From the NCBI GenBank assembly GCA_965248395.1, contig OZ252103.1, positions 1,922,001 through 1,986,000 on the forward strand: a stretch of 64,000 nucleotides of DNA, in the 5' to 3' direction. Below, in pieces: positions 8,249 through 17,314 of this stretch. The DNA comes from JAAXHH01 sp965248395. GTDB taxonomy: Bacteria > JAAXHH01. Position numbers and translations under genes: made by a program. Positions within the stretch are counted from its first letter, which is position 1. Each line of letters starts with the position of its first letter. The notes under the pieces were generated by a model. The model ran no database searches. It was not told the DNA's origin and saw only the letters and a program-made list of their open reading frames with translations.

Positions 8249-10036
8249 ATGAGCCAACCATTCCAGCACGTTGCTGCGCTCTTTGTGACCGCCGGCGCGC
8301 TGCTTCTGATTCAATGCAACGGCGACCGGACTCCCGAAAGCGATGAGACCTCGCCGCCCTTGCTGTACGGACAAACCGGGGAGATGATTCAGGCATCCCA
8401 AGATGCCCTTTTGGAACGACTGCCCGATGACGCCGCGCCGCTTGAATACCAGGTGTTCCGGTACATGGCTGCGGAACCCAAGAGCATGGACCAGGGGGTG
8501 TCGCTCTACGTGGCCGGCGGCAGTGAGTTCCTCTTCGAACGACTGGCCATGTTTGGCATGAACGGCGAACTCACGCCCGGGGCGGCGGAATCGTGGGAGC
8601 CTTCTGAAGATGGAAAAACTTGGACTTTTTACCTTCGCCGCAACGCGTACTGGAGTGACGGGCGCCCGGTAACGGCCCACGACTTCGAATTCACCTACAA
8701 ACGCTTCCTTCATCCCGACGCGGGAAACGTGTATGCATTCCTCTACTACGACATCAAGGGCGCCAGGGCCTATAACCAGCGGGAGACCGAGGACGTCGAC
8801 GCCGTGGGCGTCCGGGCCGTGGACGACTACACCCTGGTTATCGAAACCGAGCAGTCCTGCGCCTTTCTTCCCCATATCACCGCCTACCACTCCTCCTCGC
8901 CCGTCCCACCCTGGCAGGTGGAGAAGTACGGCGACCAGTGGAGCATGGAGGGCACCTGTCTGAGCAATGGACCCTTCCAGTTGGAAACCTGGAAAACGGG
9001 CCAGTACATGACTTTCGGCCTGAATCCCCACTACGCGGGTCCCAATCCCGGCCATCTCCGCCAGATCGTCCGGGTGTTCAACGCCATGATCGGATCGGCC
9101 AGCGCGGCGAACGATATGGGGCTTCTCCCGTACGAGAACGACGAAATCGACGTGATCGACATCAGCCCCATGATCTACGGCGGCCTGCGCGGCGACCCGG
9201 AAAGGAACGAGCGGACTTGGACCTACGACCAGTTCTCCACAATATATCTCTACTTCCGCACCCGTCAGCCGCCCTTCGACAACCTGAAGGTCCGCCAGGC
9301 CTTCGCCCACGCGATCGACCAGGAGGCGCTGAACGAGACGATCCTCCAGGGCATGATGATCCCGGCCTACACCATGCTGCCCCTTCATTTTCCCGGCTAC
9401 GTGGGCGACAAGCACAGCGCGTACCAGCAGTACGACGTCGACCTGGCCAGGCAGCTGCTCGCCGAAGCGGGCTACCCGGAGGGCCGGGGTTTTCCCCGGA
9501 TGGACATCTGGCTGGCAGACGCTTCGCCGGCTTCGTCCATCAGCCAGGCGGCCCAGGCGGTCCAGGAGATGCTGAAGGAAAACCTCAATATCCAGATCGG
9601 CCTTCGGAATACGGAAGGCACCGCCTACCGGTCGGCCATGTACAACTGGGAAATGCCCATGAGCCTCATCGGATTCAATTACGATTTCCCCGATCCGCAT
9701 AGCATGCTGGGCATCATCTGGCGTTCCCAGCCCAGGGGCTATACCCGCCACGACTGGCTGAACCCGGATTTCGACCGGCTGATAGACCGGGCCGCGGGAG
9801 AAATGAACCCCCAGGCACGCATGGCGATGTACGACGAGGCCGAACGCATACTCACTTCCGAGGCCGCCGCCGTTTTCCTCTGGCATGTCAAGGCGCACCA
9901 GCTGCGCAAGCCCTGGCTGAAGGGATTCAAGCAGGACAAGTGGGGTACCTTTCCGAATTACCGAAACGGAAACGCCTACTATGATATCTACATCGGCCGG
10001 GAAGCCGTGAACAGCGGCCGGCGAATCGACTACTGA
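8249..10036 (+). CDS. Oligopeptide/dipeptide ABC transporter substrate-binding protein (OppA-like)
   Basis: The 595-residue protein belongs to the SBP_bac_5 family, which captures peptides or other solutes for ABC importers. Typical family segments are LTPGAAESWEPSEDGKTWTF and VRQAFAHAIDQEAL, followed by a long C-terminal lobe. The N-terminus is a hydrophobic export signal ending LLLIQC23, a probable but non-canonical lipobox because Gln precedes the Cys. No permease or ATPase gene accompanies it, so it must share a distant transporter or act otherwise. It lies between a sulfatase and a PhyH gene. An antisense open frame opposite it is a high-GC artefact. Confidence 0.9.
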   Translation: MSQPFQHVAALFVTAGALLLIQCNGDRTPESDETSPPLLYGQTGEMIQASQDALLERLPDDAAPLEYQVFRYMAAEPKSMDQGVSLYVAGGSEFLFERLAMFGMNGELTPGAAESWEPSEDGKTWTFYLRRNAYWSDGRPVTAHDFEFTYKRFLHPDAGNVYAFLYYDIKGARAYNQRETEDVDAVGVRAVDDYTLVIETEQSCAFLPHITAYHSSSPVPPWQVEKYGDQWSMEGTCLSNGPFQLETWKTGQYMTFGLNPHYAGPNPGHLRQIVRVFNAMIGSASAANDMGLLPYENDEIDVIDISPMIYGGLRGDPERNERTWTYDQFSTIYLYFRTRQPPFDNLKVRQAFAHAIDQEALNETILQGMMIPAYTMLPLHFPGYVGDKHSAYQQYDVDLARQLLAEAGYPEGRGFPRMDIWLADASPASSISQAAQAVQEMLKENLNIQIGLRNTEGTAYRSAMYNWEMPMSLIGFNYDFPDPHSMLGIIWRSQPRGYTRHDWLNPDFDRLIDRAAGEMNPQARMAMYDEAERILTSEAAAVFLWHVKAHQLRKPWLKGFKQDKWGTFPNYRNGNAYYDIYIGREAVNSGRRIDY

Positions 10037-10072
10037 ACCAACGAAACGACTGCCGGAAGGACAGGACACTAA

Positions 10073-10897
10073 ATGGAACTCACTCAAGACTACGCCACGA
10101 TGACCGACGCACAGCGGGAATACCTGGACCAGTACGGCTACCTGGTCATCGAAGACGCGCTGCCACCTTCCGTCGTCGGGGAATTGAACGAAGCGATCGA
10201 CGTTGTGTACGACAGGGCCCGGACGGAAGGAACGCTCGGAAAAAACCGCGATCTGAATATCCGCAACTGTATCGTGGCCCACGACGCGTTTCTGCAACTA
10301 CTAGACTGGCCGTCGACCGTCCCCCTGGCATGGGGTGTTCTCAGCTGGAATATCCAGATGATCACCTCCCAACTCATCGTCCTGCCTTCGGGGCCGGAGC
10401 CCTCAGTGGAGGTGAAGCAGAAGCACGGCATGCACCGGGACGGCGGCCGGTCCTTCGTCGAAATGCAGGAACCCCACCCCCGGATCCTGTTGAAGATCGC
10501 CTACGTGCTCAGCGACCAGACGGATCCGGCATCGGGAGCCACCGCCCTGGTACCCGGAAGCAATCGGATTACCGGCGAGCCGCCCACGGACCCGGCCACA
10601 GGCTGGCCCTATGGCGCCATCCAGATGAACCTGCCGGCCGGCAGCGCCTTCCTGTTCGAACAGCGGACCTTTCACAGCATCGGGCACAACTGGTGCGGTC
10701 ACGATCGCCGGACCATCTTCATGGGCTACGCGTACCGGTGGGTCAAGCCCATGGACTACATCCAGATGCCGAAGTCGCTCGTGGACAGGTGCACGCCCCT
10801 GCAGAAACAACTGGTCGGCGAGGTGGGCGACGCGCTCAGCTACTATCTGCCCGAAGACGAAGACGTTCCCCTGAAGGCTTTCCTCGGCGGGAAATGA
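10073..10897 (+). CDS. Phytanoyl-CoA dioxygenase (PhyH) family protein
   Basis: The 274-residue Fe(II)/2-oxoglutarate-dependent oxygenase has an HxD pair at H121/D123 (MHRDGG). A cupin core follows (ASGATALVPGSNR), with a distal histidine in FHSIGHNW and a nearby Arg for 2-oxoglutarate. Its length and motif order are normal for PhyH proteins. It sits between the solute-binding protein and the second sulfatase, with short gaps (36 and 9 bp), so it is probably part of the same transcript. An oxidative step on the transported or desulfated substrate is plausible, but the substrate is unknown. Confidence 0.87.
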   Translation: MELTQDYATMTDAQREYLDQYGYLVIEDALPPSVVGELNEAIDVVYDRARTEGTLGKNRDLNIRNCIVAHDAFLQLLDWPSTVPLAWGVLSWNIQMITSQLIVLPSGPEPSVEVKQKHGMHRDGGRSFVEMQEPHPRILLKIAYVLSDQTDPASGATALVPGSNRITGEPPTDPATGWPYGAIQMNLPAGSAFLFEQRTFHSIGHNWCGHDRRTIFMGYAYRWVKPMDYIQMPKSLVDRCTPLQKQLVGEVGDALSYYLPEDEDVPLKAFLGGK

Positions 10898-10906
10898 GGT
10901 ACGTGC

Positions 10907-12274
10907 ATGGCCAATGTCCTCCTGCTCATCTCCGACGAGCACAATCCCTTTTACTCCTCGATCTACGGTCATCCTTTCGTTCAAACGCCGGCCATGGACC
11001 GGCTGGCGGAAGACGGTGTCACCTACGAGAACGCGTACTGCCCGTCGCCCCTGTGCATGCCCTGCAGGTCCGCCTTCATGTCGGGACGCAGGGTCCACCA
11101 GATTCAGGCTTACAGCAACTGCAGAATCGGCGTCGATCCGGGTATTCCCACCTACGGGCGCGTGCTGTCGGACCAGGGCGTATACTCCGTGCACGTGGGG
11201 AAAACGCATGTGTTTGCACCTGGCGGGGAGCTGGGTTTCCGGGAAGTGTTGCGGTCCATAGCGGACGCCACCCCGGGTGATACGGCCATCGGGCGGCGGC
11301 CCCTGGGGGTCAGGCCGGGCGCCGTGGAACGGGCATCCCAGTACGGGGTGAAGGAAGAACATCTCCTGCTGGACCAGGGTAACGTGGACGCTGCCATAGA
11401 CTGGCTGTCGAATACGGCTCCGGCGCTCGGGTCGCCCTGGACGCTGACGGTGAACATCAACCACCCCCATTTCCCCCACTATACCTCCCGGGATCTGTGG
11501 GACCTCTACCCGCAGGGCGGTGATCTACCGGAGTACGGGGTCGAGCAGGAGACCGCGAACCACCCGCGTGCCCGGGAAATAAGGGAACATTTTCAAACCA
11601 GTGGTTTCACCGACGTGCAGGTACGGGGCCAGCGCCGTGGATACCTGGCGTGCGTCACCTTCGTGGACCGGCAGCTGGCGCGTCTGATCGAGGCGCTGAA
11701 GGCCGCAGGCCTTTTCGACGATACGAACGTCGTATATACGTCGGATCACGGGGAAATGCTCGGGAAGTTCGGCATGTGGTGGAAGTGCTCCCTCTACGAG
11801 GACGCGTGCCGGGTGCCGTGCATAGCGGCGGGACCCGACTTTCAGGCCGGGGTGCGCGTGTCGACGCCGGTGGACCTCCACGACGTGCAGGCGAGCCTGT
11901 TCGAGTCGACCGGCGCTGAACGGCCGGCGCACTGGACAGGCTTCCCCCTGCAGCGCATACCCGAAAGCGATGATCAGCGGGTGGTATTTTCGGAGTACCA
12001 TGGGCACGGAGTCAGGCACAGCGCTTACATGATCCGAAAGGGCAGGTGGAAATACCTGCATCACGTGGACGCGCCTCACCAGTTGTTCGATCTGGACCTG
12101 GATCCGGACGAGTTGCAGAACGTGTACGGGGAGTTCCCGGCAGTAGCCTCCGACCTTGAAGGGGATCTCCGCTCGATATGCGACCCCGAAAAGGAAAACG
12201 ACCGCGCGGACCGTTTCATCGAAGCACAACTCGCGGCCATGGCGACAAACGACCATCCGGAAAAAAATGAGTAA
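10907..12274 (+). CDS. Sulfatase, Cys-type (second of three)
   Basis: The 455-residue type I sulfatase carries the formylglycine motif C50-M-P-C-R54, then GR at 60-61. The first metal ligand is in LLLISDEHNPF, and a TSDHGEMLGKFGMWWK segment near residue 283 provides the second metal cluster and active-site Lys/His. There is no signal peptide. It follows the PhyH gene by 9 bp, and its end overlaps the start of the unknown barrel-like gene by 8 bp, which implies coupled translation. Sequence around the motif differs from the other two sulfatases, so the three probably act on different sulfate positions or substrates. Confidence 0.92.
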   Translation: MANVLLLISDEHNPFYSSIYGHPFVQTPAMDRLAEDGVTYENAYCPSPLCMPCRSAFMSGRRVHQIQAYSNCRIGVDPGIPTYGRVLSDQGVYSVHVGKTHVFAPGGELGFREVLRSIADATPGDTAIGRRPLGVRPGAVERASQYGVKEEHLLLDQGNVDAAIDWLSNTAPALGSPWTLTVNINHPHFPHYTSRDLWDLYPQGGDLPEYGVEQETANHPRAREIREHFQTSGFTDVQVRGQRRGYLACVTFVDRQLARLIEALKAAGLFDDTNVVYTSDHGEMLGKFGMWWKCSLYEDACRVPCIAAGPDFQAGVRVSTPVDLHDVQASLFESTGAERPAHWTGFPLQRIPESDDQRVVFSEYHGHGVRHSAYMIRKGRWKYLHHVDAPHQLFDLDLDPDELQNVYGEFPAVASDLEGDLRSICDPEKENDRADRFIEAQLAAMATNDHPEKNE

Positions 12275-13667
12275 GAAACGACTGCTGGGCATCACCGTCC
12301 TCGCGGACTTCATCCTGAACGAAGGGGTGGACGCCGTGCTGGACAACCTGGTCAACCGGGCAGGCGCCACGGCCGTGGCTCTGAATCCCACGGTGACCGC
12401 GCCTTCGGAGGAAGGAGTCGGTTCTTTACAGCCGCCCAGCGACGCCGGAAGCAGTCCCCGGCTTTTCGATCGACCCCTGTGGGGCCGGCGTTCGCTCTGG
12501 GTCCGGAGCGCCCCGAGTTATAGCCCCCGGACGTCCTACTATGCCGATACACCGTACAAACCCCGCGAGCCCAATGAACTGACTACCACGCACGGAGACC
12601 TGGTTGACCGTTTTATCGACGGCGCGCTGGACCGGGGACTCAAGGTCTATCTGCAACTGAGTGCCGCGACGCCGCCTCGACTGTCGGACGATGACCGGCC
12701 GAGGAGACCGGACGGGCGGCTGCCGGACCGCATGGCCGACACGGGTTGTCTCGCCAGTGAGGCGATCCGCTGCTACAACGCCGCTTACGTACGCGACCTG
12801 CTGGAGCAGTATCCCCGGATAACCGGCTTTCGGCCGGACTGGCCCGAATACCCCTGTTACAAACTGGACGAGGCCTTCCAGGATTTCAATCCCCAGGTGA
12901 AGCGCTGGGCGGAGGAACGCCATTATGACTTCAAGGCCATCCAGCGTGAAGTCCAGGCGGGCTACGATTACCTGCACGGCCGGCTCACCAACCGCGACCT
13001 GCTCGACTTGAGCGGTCCCGGCCGGGGCGCGGCAACGCTGACCGCGCTTTTCCGGTCTTTTCCGGGCATCGTGGAATGGCTGCGCCTGAAATCCGCCCTG
13101 TCCAACGATCTGCTGCGTCACTGGAGGACCGTCATTACGGCGCATGGCGGACCCGATAAGGAACTCTCGGCCAACGCGTTCATGTCCCCGCTCACCCTCT
13201 GGACCGGTTTCGACTTTCGCGGGGCGGCGGCCCTGTGCGACGCGGTGTCTCCCAAGCTGTATACCATGCACTGGTCGGTCATGGTGGAATTCTGGGGTCG
13301 GACGCTGCTGAACCGGAATCCCGGGCTGGACGAAGGTCTCGTGGTGCGGTCGCTGGCCCATCTCTTCGACCTCGGCGACGACATTAAGGCCACCCGGATC
13401 GATCAATACGGGTATCCCGCGCCCGACGAACCCCATCCGGTTCCCGATGACGCGCAGCGACGCAGGATCGAGCAGGTCTGCGCGGAAGTAAACGGGCGTG
13501 CGCTCGTCACCCCGCTGATGCACGGATACGGCCCCCTGCACGATTTTGTCCGTCGATTCCGGGTGGTGGCGGAAAGCCCGGCAGACGGCGTATGGATCAA
13601 CCGGTACGGGTATCTCGGCGACGACAAGCTGAACGCGGTCGGCCGCATATGGCGGCCGCACGGTTGA
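12267..13667 (+). CDS. Unknown protein, possibly a TIM-barrel glycoside-hydrolase-like enzyme
   Basis: I do not firmly recognise this 466-residue protein. The ATG at 12267 overlaps the sulfatase end by 8 bp and is preferred to an in-frame start 37 codons upstream inside the sulfatase gene. It begins with a strand-like LLGITVLADFILNEG and later shows DRGLKVYLQLSA, ITGFRPDWPEYPCY and DAVSPKLYTMHWS. These are spaced like strands of a beta/alpha barrel with acidic and aromatic residues at their ends, as in uncharacterised glycosidase-like proteins. No signal peptide is present. Its position between two sulfatases suggests cleavage or isomerisation of the desulfated sugar, an inference from context. 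Confidence 0.6.
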   Translation: MSKKRLLGITVLADFILNEGVDAVLDNLVNRAGATAVALNPTVTAPSEEGVGSLQPPSDAGSSPRLFDRPLWGRRSLWVRSAPSYSPRTSYYADTPYKPREPNELTTTHGDLVDRFIDGALDRGLKVYLQLSAATPPRLSDDDRPRRPDGRLPDRMADTGCLASEAIRCYNAAYVRDLLEQYPRITGFRPDWPEYPCYKLDEAFQDFNPQVKRWAEERHYDFKAIQREVQAGYDYLHGRLTNRDLLDLSGPGRGAATLTALFRSFPGIVEWLRLKSALSNDLLRHWRTVITAHGGPDKELSANAFMSPLTLWTGFDFRGAAALCDAVSPKLYTMHWSVMVEFWGRTLLNRNPGLDEGLVVRSLAHLFDLGDDIKATRIDQYGYPAPDEPHPVPDDAQRRRIEQVCAEVNGRALVTPLMHGYGPLHDFVRRFRVVAESPADGVWINRYGYLGDDKLNAVGRIWRPHG

Positions 13668-13677
13668 GAGGATCTCG

Positions 13678-15204
13678 ATGACCCGACCCAACATCCTGTT
13701 CATCATGACGGATCAACAGCGCTTCGATACCATCGCCGCGCTGGGGAACGGCAACATACACACCCCCAACATGGACCGGCTGGTACGGCGGGGCGTGTCC
13801 TTTACCCAGGGCTACTCGACCTGTCCCGTGTGCGTTGCGGCGCGGACGACCATTCGCACGGGATGCGATCCACCCACGACCCGCGTATTCAGCAACAGCC
13901 GTTCCCTTCCCGTTCCGGGACAGGCCGATACGCTCGAGGGCCGCTGCGGAGACTATCTCGCCCGCACCCTGTCGGCATTGGGTTACCGCACCTTCGGTGT
14001 GGGAAAGTTCCACACGGCTCCGTGGAACGAGGACATCGGCTATGAGTCCCAGCTTCACAGCGAAGAGCTTTACAGCAGCCCGGAGCAGCGGCGGGGGGAC
14101 GCCTATGCGGGCTGGATCGCCCGCGAACACCCGGACTTCGACTACATCGAGGCGTTGATGGGGGAACGGACGGAAATGTACTACATGCCCCAGGTCAGTC
14201 CGCTGCCCGCTCACCTGACCGTGGAATTCTGGGCGGCGGATCGTTCCATCGAGGCATTGAGGCAACCCGGCGGCCGGCCCTATTTCGGGTTCGTGTCCTT
14301 CATAGGTCCCCATCCCCCCTTCGCGCCGCCCGTGCCCTTCAACCGGATCTACGATCCCGATCGCATGCCCGGCCCGGTCCGTGGCGACCTGGCGGTGGAC
14401 CACATGGACGAGCAAATTCCATTTATGAACCGGATTATATGGGCGGACGAAATCAACGATGCCTTGACACGGACGCTCAAGGCCCGTTATTACGGAGAGA
14501 TCACCTATATAGACGACTGCCTGGGACGGATACTGGACGCCGTCGAGGCCCGCGATGACGCCGACAACACGCTCATCTGTTTCTTCTCGGACCATGGCGA
14601 TCACCTCGGCGACCATTCCGCGTGGCAGAAGGAGAGCTTCTTCGACGTCTCGGCACGGGTGCCCTTCCTGGTAAGCTGGCCGTCCCGTCTGCCGCGGGAT
14701 GTCCGTCGACACGACCTGGTCTGCCTGACCGATCTCTTCGGCATCGCCACCCACGCCGCCGGACATACCCAGGAGCGCGACGGGGTGGACGTGCTCGGCG
14801 CGATCGAAGGCGGTGCCGCGCCCCGGGAACACCTGTTCGGTTACTACGGCGAGCCGGGGACGGACCGGTTCAAAATCATGGTCCGAAGCGGCGACTGGAA
14901 GTATATTTATCTTGCCAACGGCCGCAGAGCGCAGCTTTTCAACACGGCCGAAGACCCGTCAGAATTGGTGAATCGAATCGCGGCCGACCGGGATATGGCG
15001 GACGACCTGCGCCGGCTCGGCGTCGAGGCCAGCAGGCGTCCGGGCGCTTCAGACGCCCTGGAAGGTGATAACCTGCGGTCCTTTCCCTATTCGAAGTGGA
15101 AGGCCCCGCGGATATACCAGTTCGACCGGTCCCGGGGCGTGGACGGGTTTCCTGATCATCCGCGCGATGTATTGGATCCCTGGATCCGGCGCGGCCGGAC
15201 TTAA
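13678..15204 (+). CDS. Sulfatase, Cys-type (third of three)
   Basis: The 508-residue type I sulfatase has the formylglycine motif in its C-x-A-x-R form, C52-V-A-A-R56, followed by TG at 61-62. The N-terminal metal site is ILFIMTDQQRFD. A FFSDHGDHLGDH segment near residue 303 supplies the second group of metal ligands and active-site histidine, with a Lys in SAWQKESFF. The motif form and N-terminus resemble the choline-sulfatase/arylsulfatase branch. It follows the barrel-like gene by 10 bp, and its stop abuts the maturase gene. Exact substrate not assignable. Confidence 0.92.
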   Translation: MTRPNILFIMTDQQRFDTIAALGNGNIHTPNMDRLVRRGVSFTQGYSTCPVCVAARTTIRTGCDPPTTRVFSNSRSLPVPGQADTLEGRCGDYLARTLSALGYRTFGVGKFHTAPWNEDIGYESQLHSEELYSSPEQRRGDAYAGWIAREHPDFDYIEALMGERTEMYYMPQVSPLPAHLTVEFWAADRSIEALRQPGGRPYFGFVSFIGPHPPFAPPVPFNRIYDPDRMPGPVRGDLAVDHMDEQIPFMNRIIWADEINDALTRTLKARYYGEITYIDDCLGRILDAVEARDDADNTLICFFSDHGDHLGDHSAWQKESFFDVSARVPFLVSWPSRLPRDVRRHDLVCLTDLFGIATHAAGHTQERDGVDVLGAIEGGAAPREHLFGYYGEPGTDRFKIMVRSGDWKYIYLANGRRAQLFNTAEDPSELVNRIAADRDMADDLRRLGVEASRRPGASDALEGDNLRSFPYSKWKAPRIYQFDRSRGVDGFPDHPRDVLDPWIRRGRT

Positions 15205-16569
15205 TTGAGGCGAAGACAAACCGTGAGCCCTGTTGACGCATCCACCGCAGTCCCGGCATCGACCATGCCTTCCGCCGGAGGAGATCCGGTCCCGGTCCCG
15301 GCGTTTCACGTGATGATGAAACCCCGGGGGGCCATATGCAATCTCGACTGCAAGTACTGTTACTTCCTCGCCAAGGAGGACCTGTACCCTGGCAGCCGGT
15401 TTCGCATGTCCGACGACCTGCTCGAAGAATACATCCGGCAGTACATCGAAGCCCAACAGGTGCCCGAAGTCACCTTCGCCTGGCAGGGCGGCGAGCCCAC
15501 CCTGATGGGACTCGATTTTTTTGAAAAAGCCGTTGAACTCCAGAAGAAACATCAGAAACCGGATACGCGTCTCTTCAACTCGCTGCAGACCAACGGCACA
15601 CTCCTCGACGAGGACTGGTGCCGGTTCTTTCACGACAATGACTTCCTGATCGGTCTGAGCCTGGACGGACCCCGGGCGCTGCACGACGCCTACCGGGTCG
15701 ACAAGGGCGGCAAGCCGACCTTCGACGCGGTGATGCGCGCGGCGGAGATGATGCAGATCCACGGGGTCGAGTTCAATATCCTGACCACGGTACACGCGGC
15801 GAACGCGGAAAGCCCCCTGGAGGTCTACCGTTTCATGCGGGATGTCGTGAAGACGCGGTTCCTGCAATTCATACCCATCGTGGAACTGGAAAACGAGACC
15901 GGGTACCAGGAGGGCAACGAGGTCACGCGCCGGTCGGTGACGGGGAAGCAGTACGGCAACTTCCTGGTCCGGATTTTCGACGAGTGGGTACGACGGGACG
16001 TGGGGAGTATGTACATACAGATCTTCGACGTGTCTCTCGCCGCCTGGTCTGGACAAAGCGCGGGACTCTGCATATTCATGGAGACCTGTGGCGACGCCCT
16101 TGCCTTGGAGCACAACGGGGATCTCTACGCCTGTGATCACTATGTCGAACCGGATTACAAGCTGGGCAATATCACCGAGATTCCCATGATGGAGATGGTC
16201 ATGTCCGAGCAGCAGAGGGCCTTCGGTCAGGCCAAGCTGGACACGCTGCCGGAGTACTGCCTGTCATGCGACGTGCGGTTCATCTGCAATGGGGGGTGTC
16301 CGAAGAACCGCATAATAACGACACCCGACGGCGAACCGGGTTTGAACTACCTGTGCGAGGGGTACAAGACCTTCTTCCATCATATCGACGGTCCTATGCG
16401 GTTCATGGCCAATGAACTGCATCACAGGCGGGCTCCCGCCAACGTGATGTCCCATATCAGCCAACGCGAAGCCGACCACCAGAAACAGGACCGCTTCCGA
16501 ACGGTGGGTCGTAACGACCCGTGTCCGTGCGGAAGCGGTCTGAAATTCAAGCGGTGCCACGGCAGGTAG
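15205..16569 (+). CDS. Anaerobic sulfatase-maturating enzyme (radical SAM/SPASM) with C-terminal SEC-C motif
   Basis: The 454-residue radical SAM enzyme would oxidise the motif cysteine of the three neighbouring sulfatases to formylglycine without oxygen. C45, C49 and C52 (CNLDCKYCYF) bind the SAM [4Fe-4S] cluster. A SPASM region with about seven cysteines (CGDALALEHNGDLYACDHY, then CLSCDVRFICNGGC) binds two auxiliary clusters. The last 20 residues form a SEC-C zinc motif (NDPCPCGSGLKFKRCHG). Translation may start at TTG 15205, directly after the sulfatase stop, or at GTG 15223, which has a purine-rich site upstream. Function is established for the family; pairing with these sulfatases is inferred from adjacency. 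Confidence 0.9.
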   Translation: MRRRQTVSPVDASTAVPASTMPSAGGDPVPVPAFHVMMKPRGAICNLDCKYCYFLAKEDLYPGSRFRMSDDLLEEYIRQYIEAQQVPEVTFAWQGGEPTLMGLDFFEKAVELQKKHQKPDTRLFNSLQTNGTLLDEDWCRFFHDNDFLIGLSLDGPRALHDAYRVDKGGKPTFDAVMRAAEMMQIHGVEFNILTTVHAANAESPLEVYRFMRDVVKTRFLQFIPIVELENETGYQEGNEVTRRSVTGKQYGNFLVRIFDEWVRRDVGSMYIQIFDVSLAAWSGQSAGLCIFMETCGDALALEHNGDLYACDHYVEPDYKLGNITEIPMMEMVMSEQQRAFGQAKLDTLPEYCLSCDVRFICNGGCPKNRIITTPDGEPGLNYLCEGYKTFFHHIDGPMRFMANELHHRRAPANVMSHISQREADHQKQDRFRTVGRNDPCPCGSGLKFKRCHGR

Positions 16570-16587
16570 CGCCTTGCCGATCCATCA

Positions 16588-17241
16588 CTACATGTAGTAG
16601 CCGCGTTCAACGGCGAGGGTAAGCGAAAGTTCGATATCCGAAATCGCCCTCGACATGGCCTGGCCTATGAGGTCCAGTTTGCGTACCTGGTCGATACGCT
16701 CGGCGGCCTGTGCGAGTTCCCGCGAGGAAAGGATCTCCTTGAAGAGGTTGCACGCGTGGGCGAGGTTGATGATCACGATGTCGCGGGGATTTGGGATGTT
16801 GTCGCTGAACAACACCTCCATGATTCTGAGCTTGACTTCCCGCTCGGCCGTGCCGTCGACGGTTGGATAGCGCCGCGAGCGGAATACCCACAGGAACTGA
16901 CCTTCCTCTCTAGACAGGATTCCCCGTTCCACGAGCCTGTCGATGGCCGTCTCCCGGATATCGTCGGAGCGGTCGACGGCGTGTTCAATCCAGTACCGCG
17001 CTCCGTGCGTTTCGGGTGACGCCGCGATATCCGCGAGCAAGGGGTCGAGCAGATTGTCGCCCAGGGGAGTCGAATCCAGTAGCACCAGCTTGTCGACATC
17101 GGTGTCGATGCGGTTTTCGAGGGCCAGATCCATCAGCACGCCGCCGGCAAGGCCATACCTTAGCAGGCGGTCGGGTACGCCCACGAATTTCCCGTCGTCG
17201 TCGAGCATGAGCAGCATGATCTCTTCCGCGAATCTTAACAT
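16588..17241 (-). CDS. GPP34 (GOLPH3/Vps74-like) family protein
   Basis: The 217-residue protein matches the GPP34 fold throughout. It has the N-terminal AEEIMLLMLDDDGKF, the LRYGLAGGVLMDLALENRI helix pair, a variable centre, and the C-terminal NPRDIVIINLAHACNLFKEIL segment. In eukaryotes GOLPH3/Vps74 binds phosphatidylinositol-4-phosphate and retains Golgi glycosyltransferases. Bacterial members are mostly uncharacterised, so only family membership is claimed. No signal peptide or membrane helix is present. It starts at an ATG after a GGGGGA site and lies downstream of the TonB receptor on the same strand, separated by a hairpin. It is convergent with the maturase gene. Confidence 0.82.
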   Translation of the reverse strand: MLRFAEEIMLLMLDDDGKFVGVPDRLLRYGLAGGVLMDLALENRIDTDVDKLVLLDSTPLGDNLLDPLLADIAASPETHGARYWIEHAVDRSDDIRETAIDRLVERGILSREEGQFLWVFRSRRYPTVDGTAEREVKLRIMEVLFSDNIPNPRDIVIINLAHACNLFKEILSSRELAQAAERIDQVRKLDLIGQAMSRAISDIELSLTLAVERGYYM

Positions 17242-17314
17242 CGTTTCCCCCGTCTATAGTTCGGTGAACGCGCTTGCCGATTCTGAATTTCGGATGTCCA
17301 TTTGCCATTAAGAA

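Noticed and set aside
8036..10297. Minus-strand open frame of about 750 codons opposite the solute-binding protein gene
   Set aside because: It mirrors the codon-position GC bias of the real plus-strand gene, has no ribosome site or recognisable domain, and runs antisense to an intact family member.
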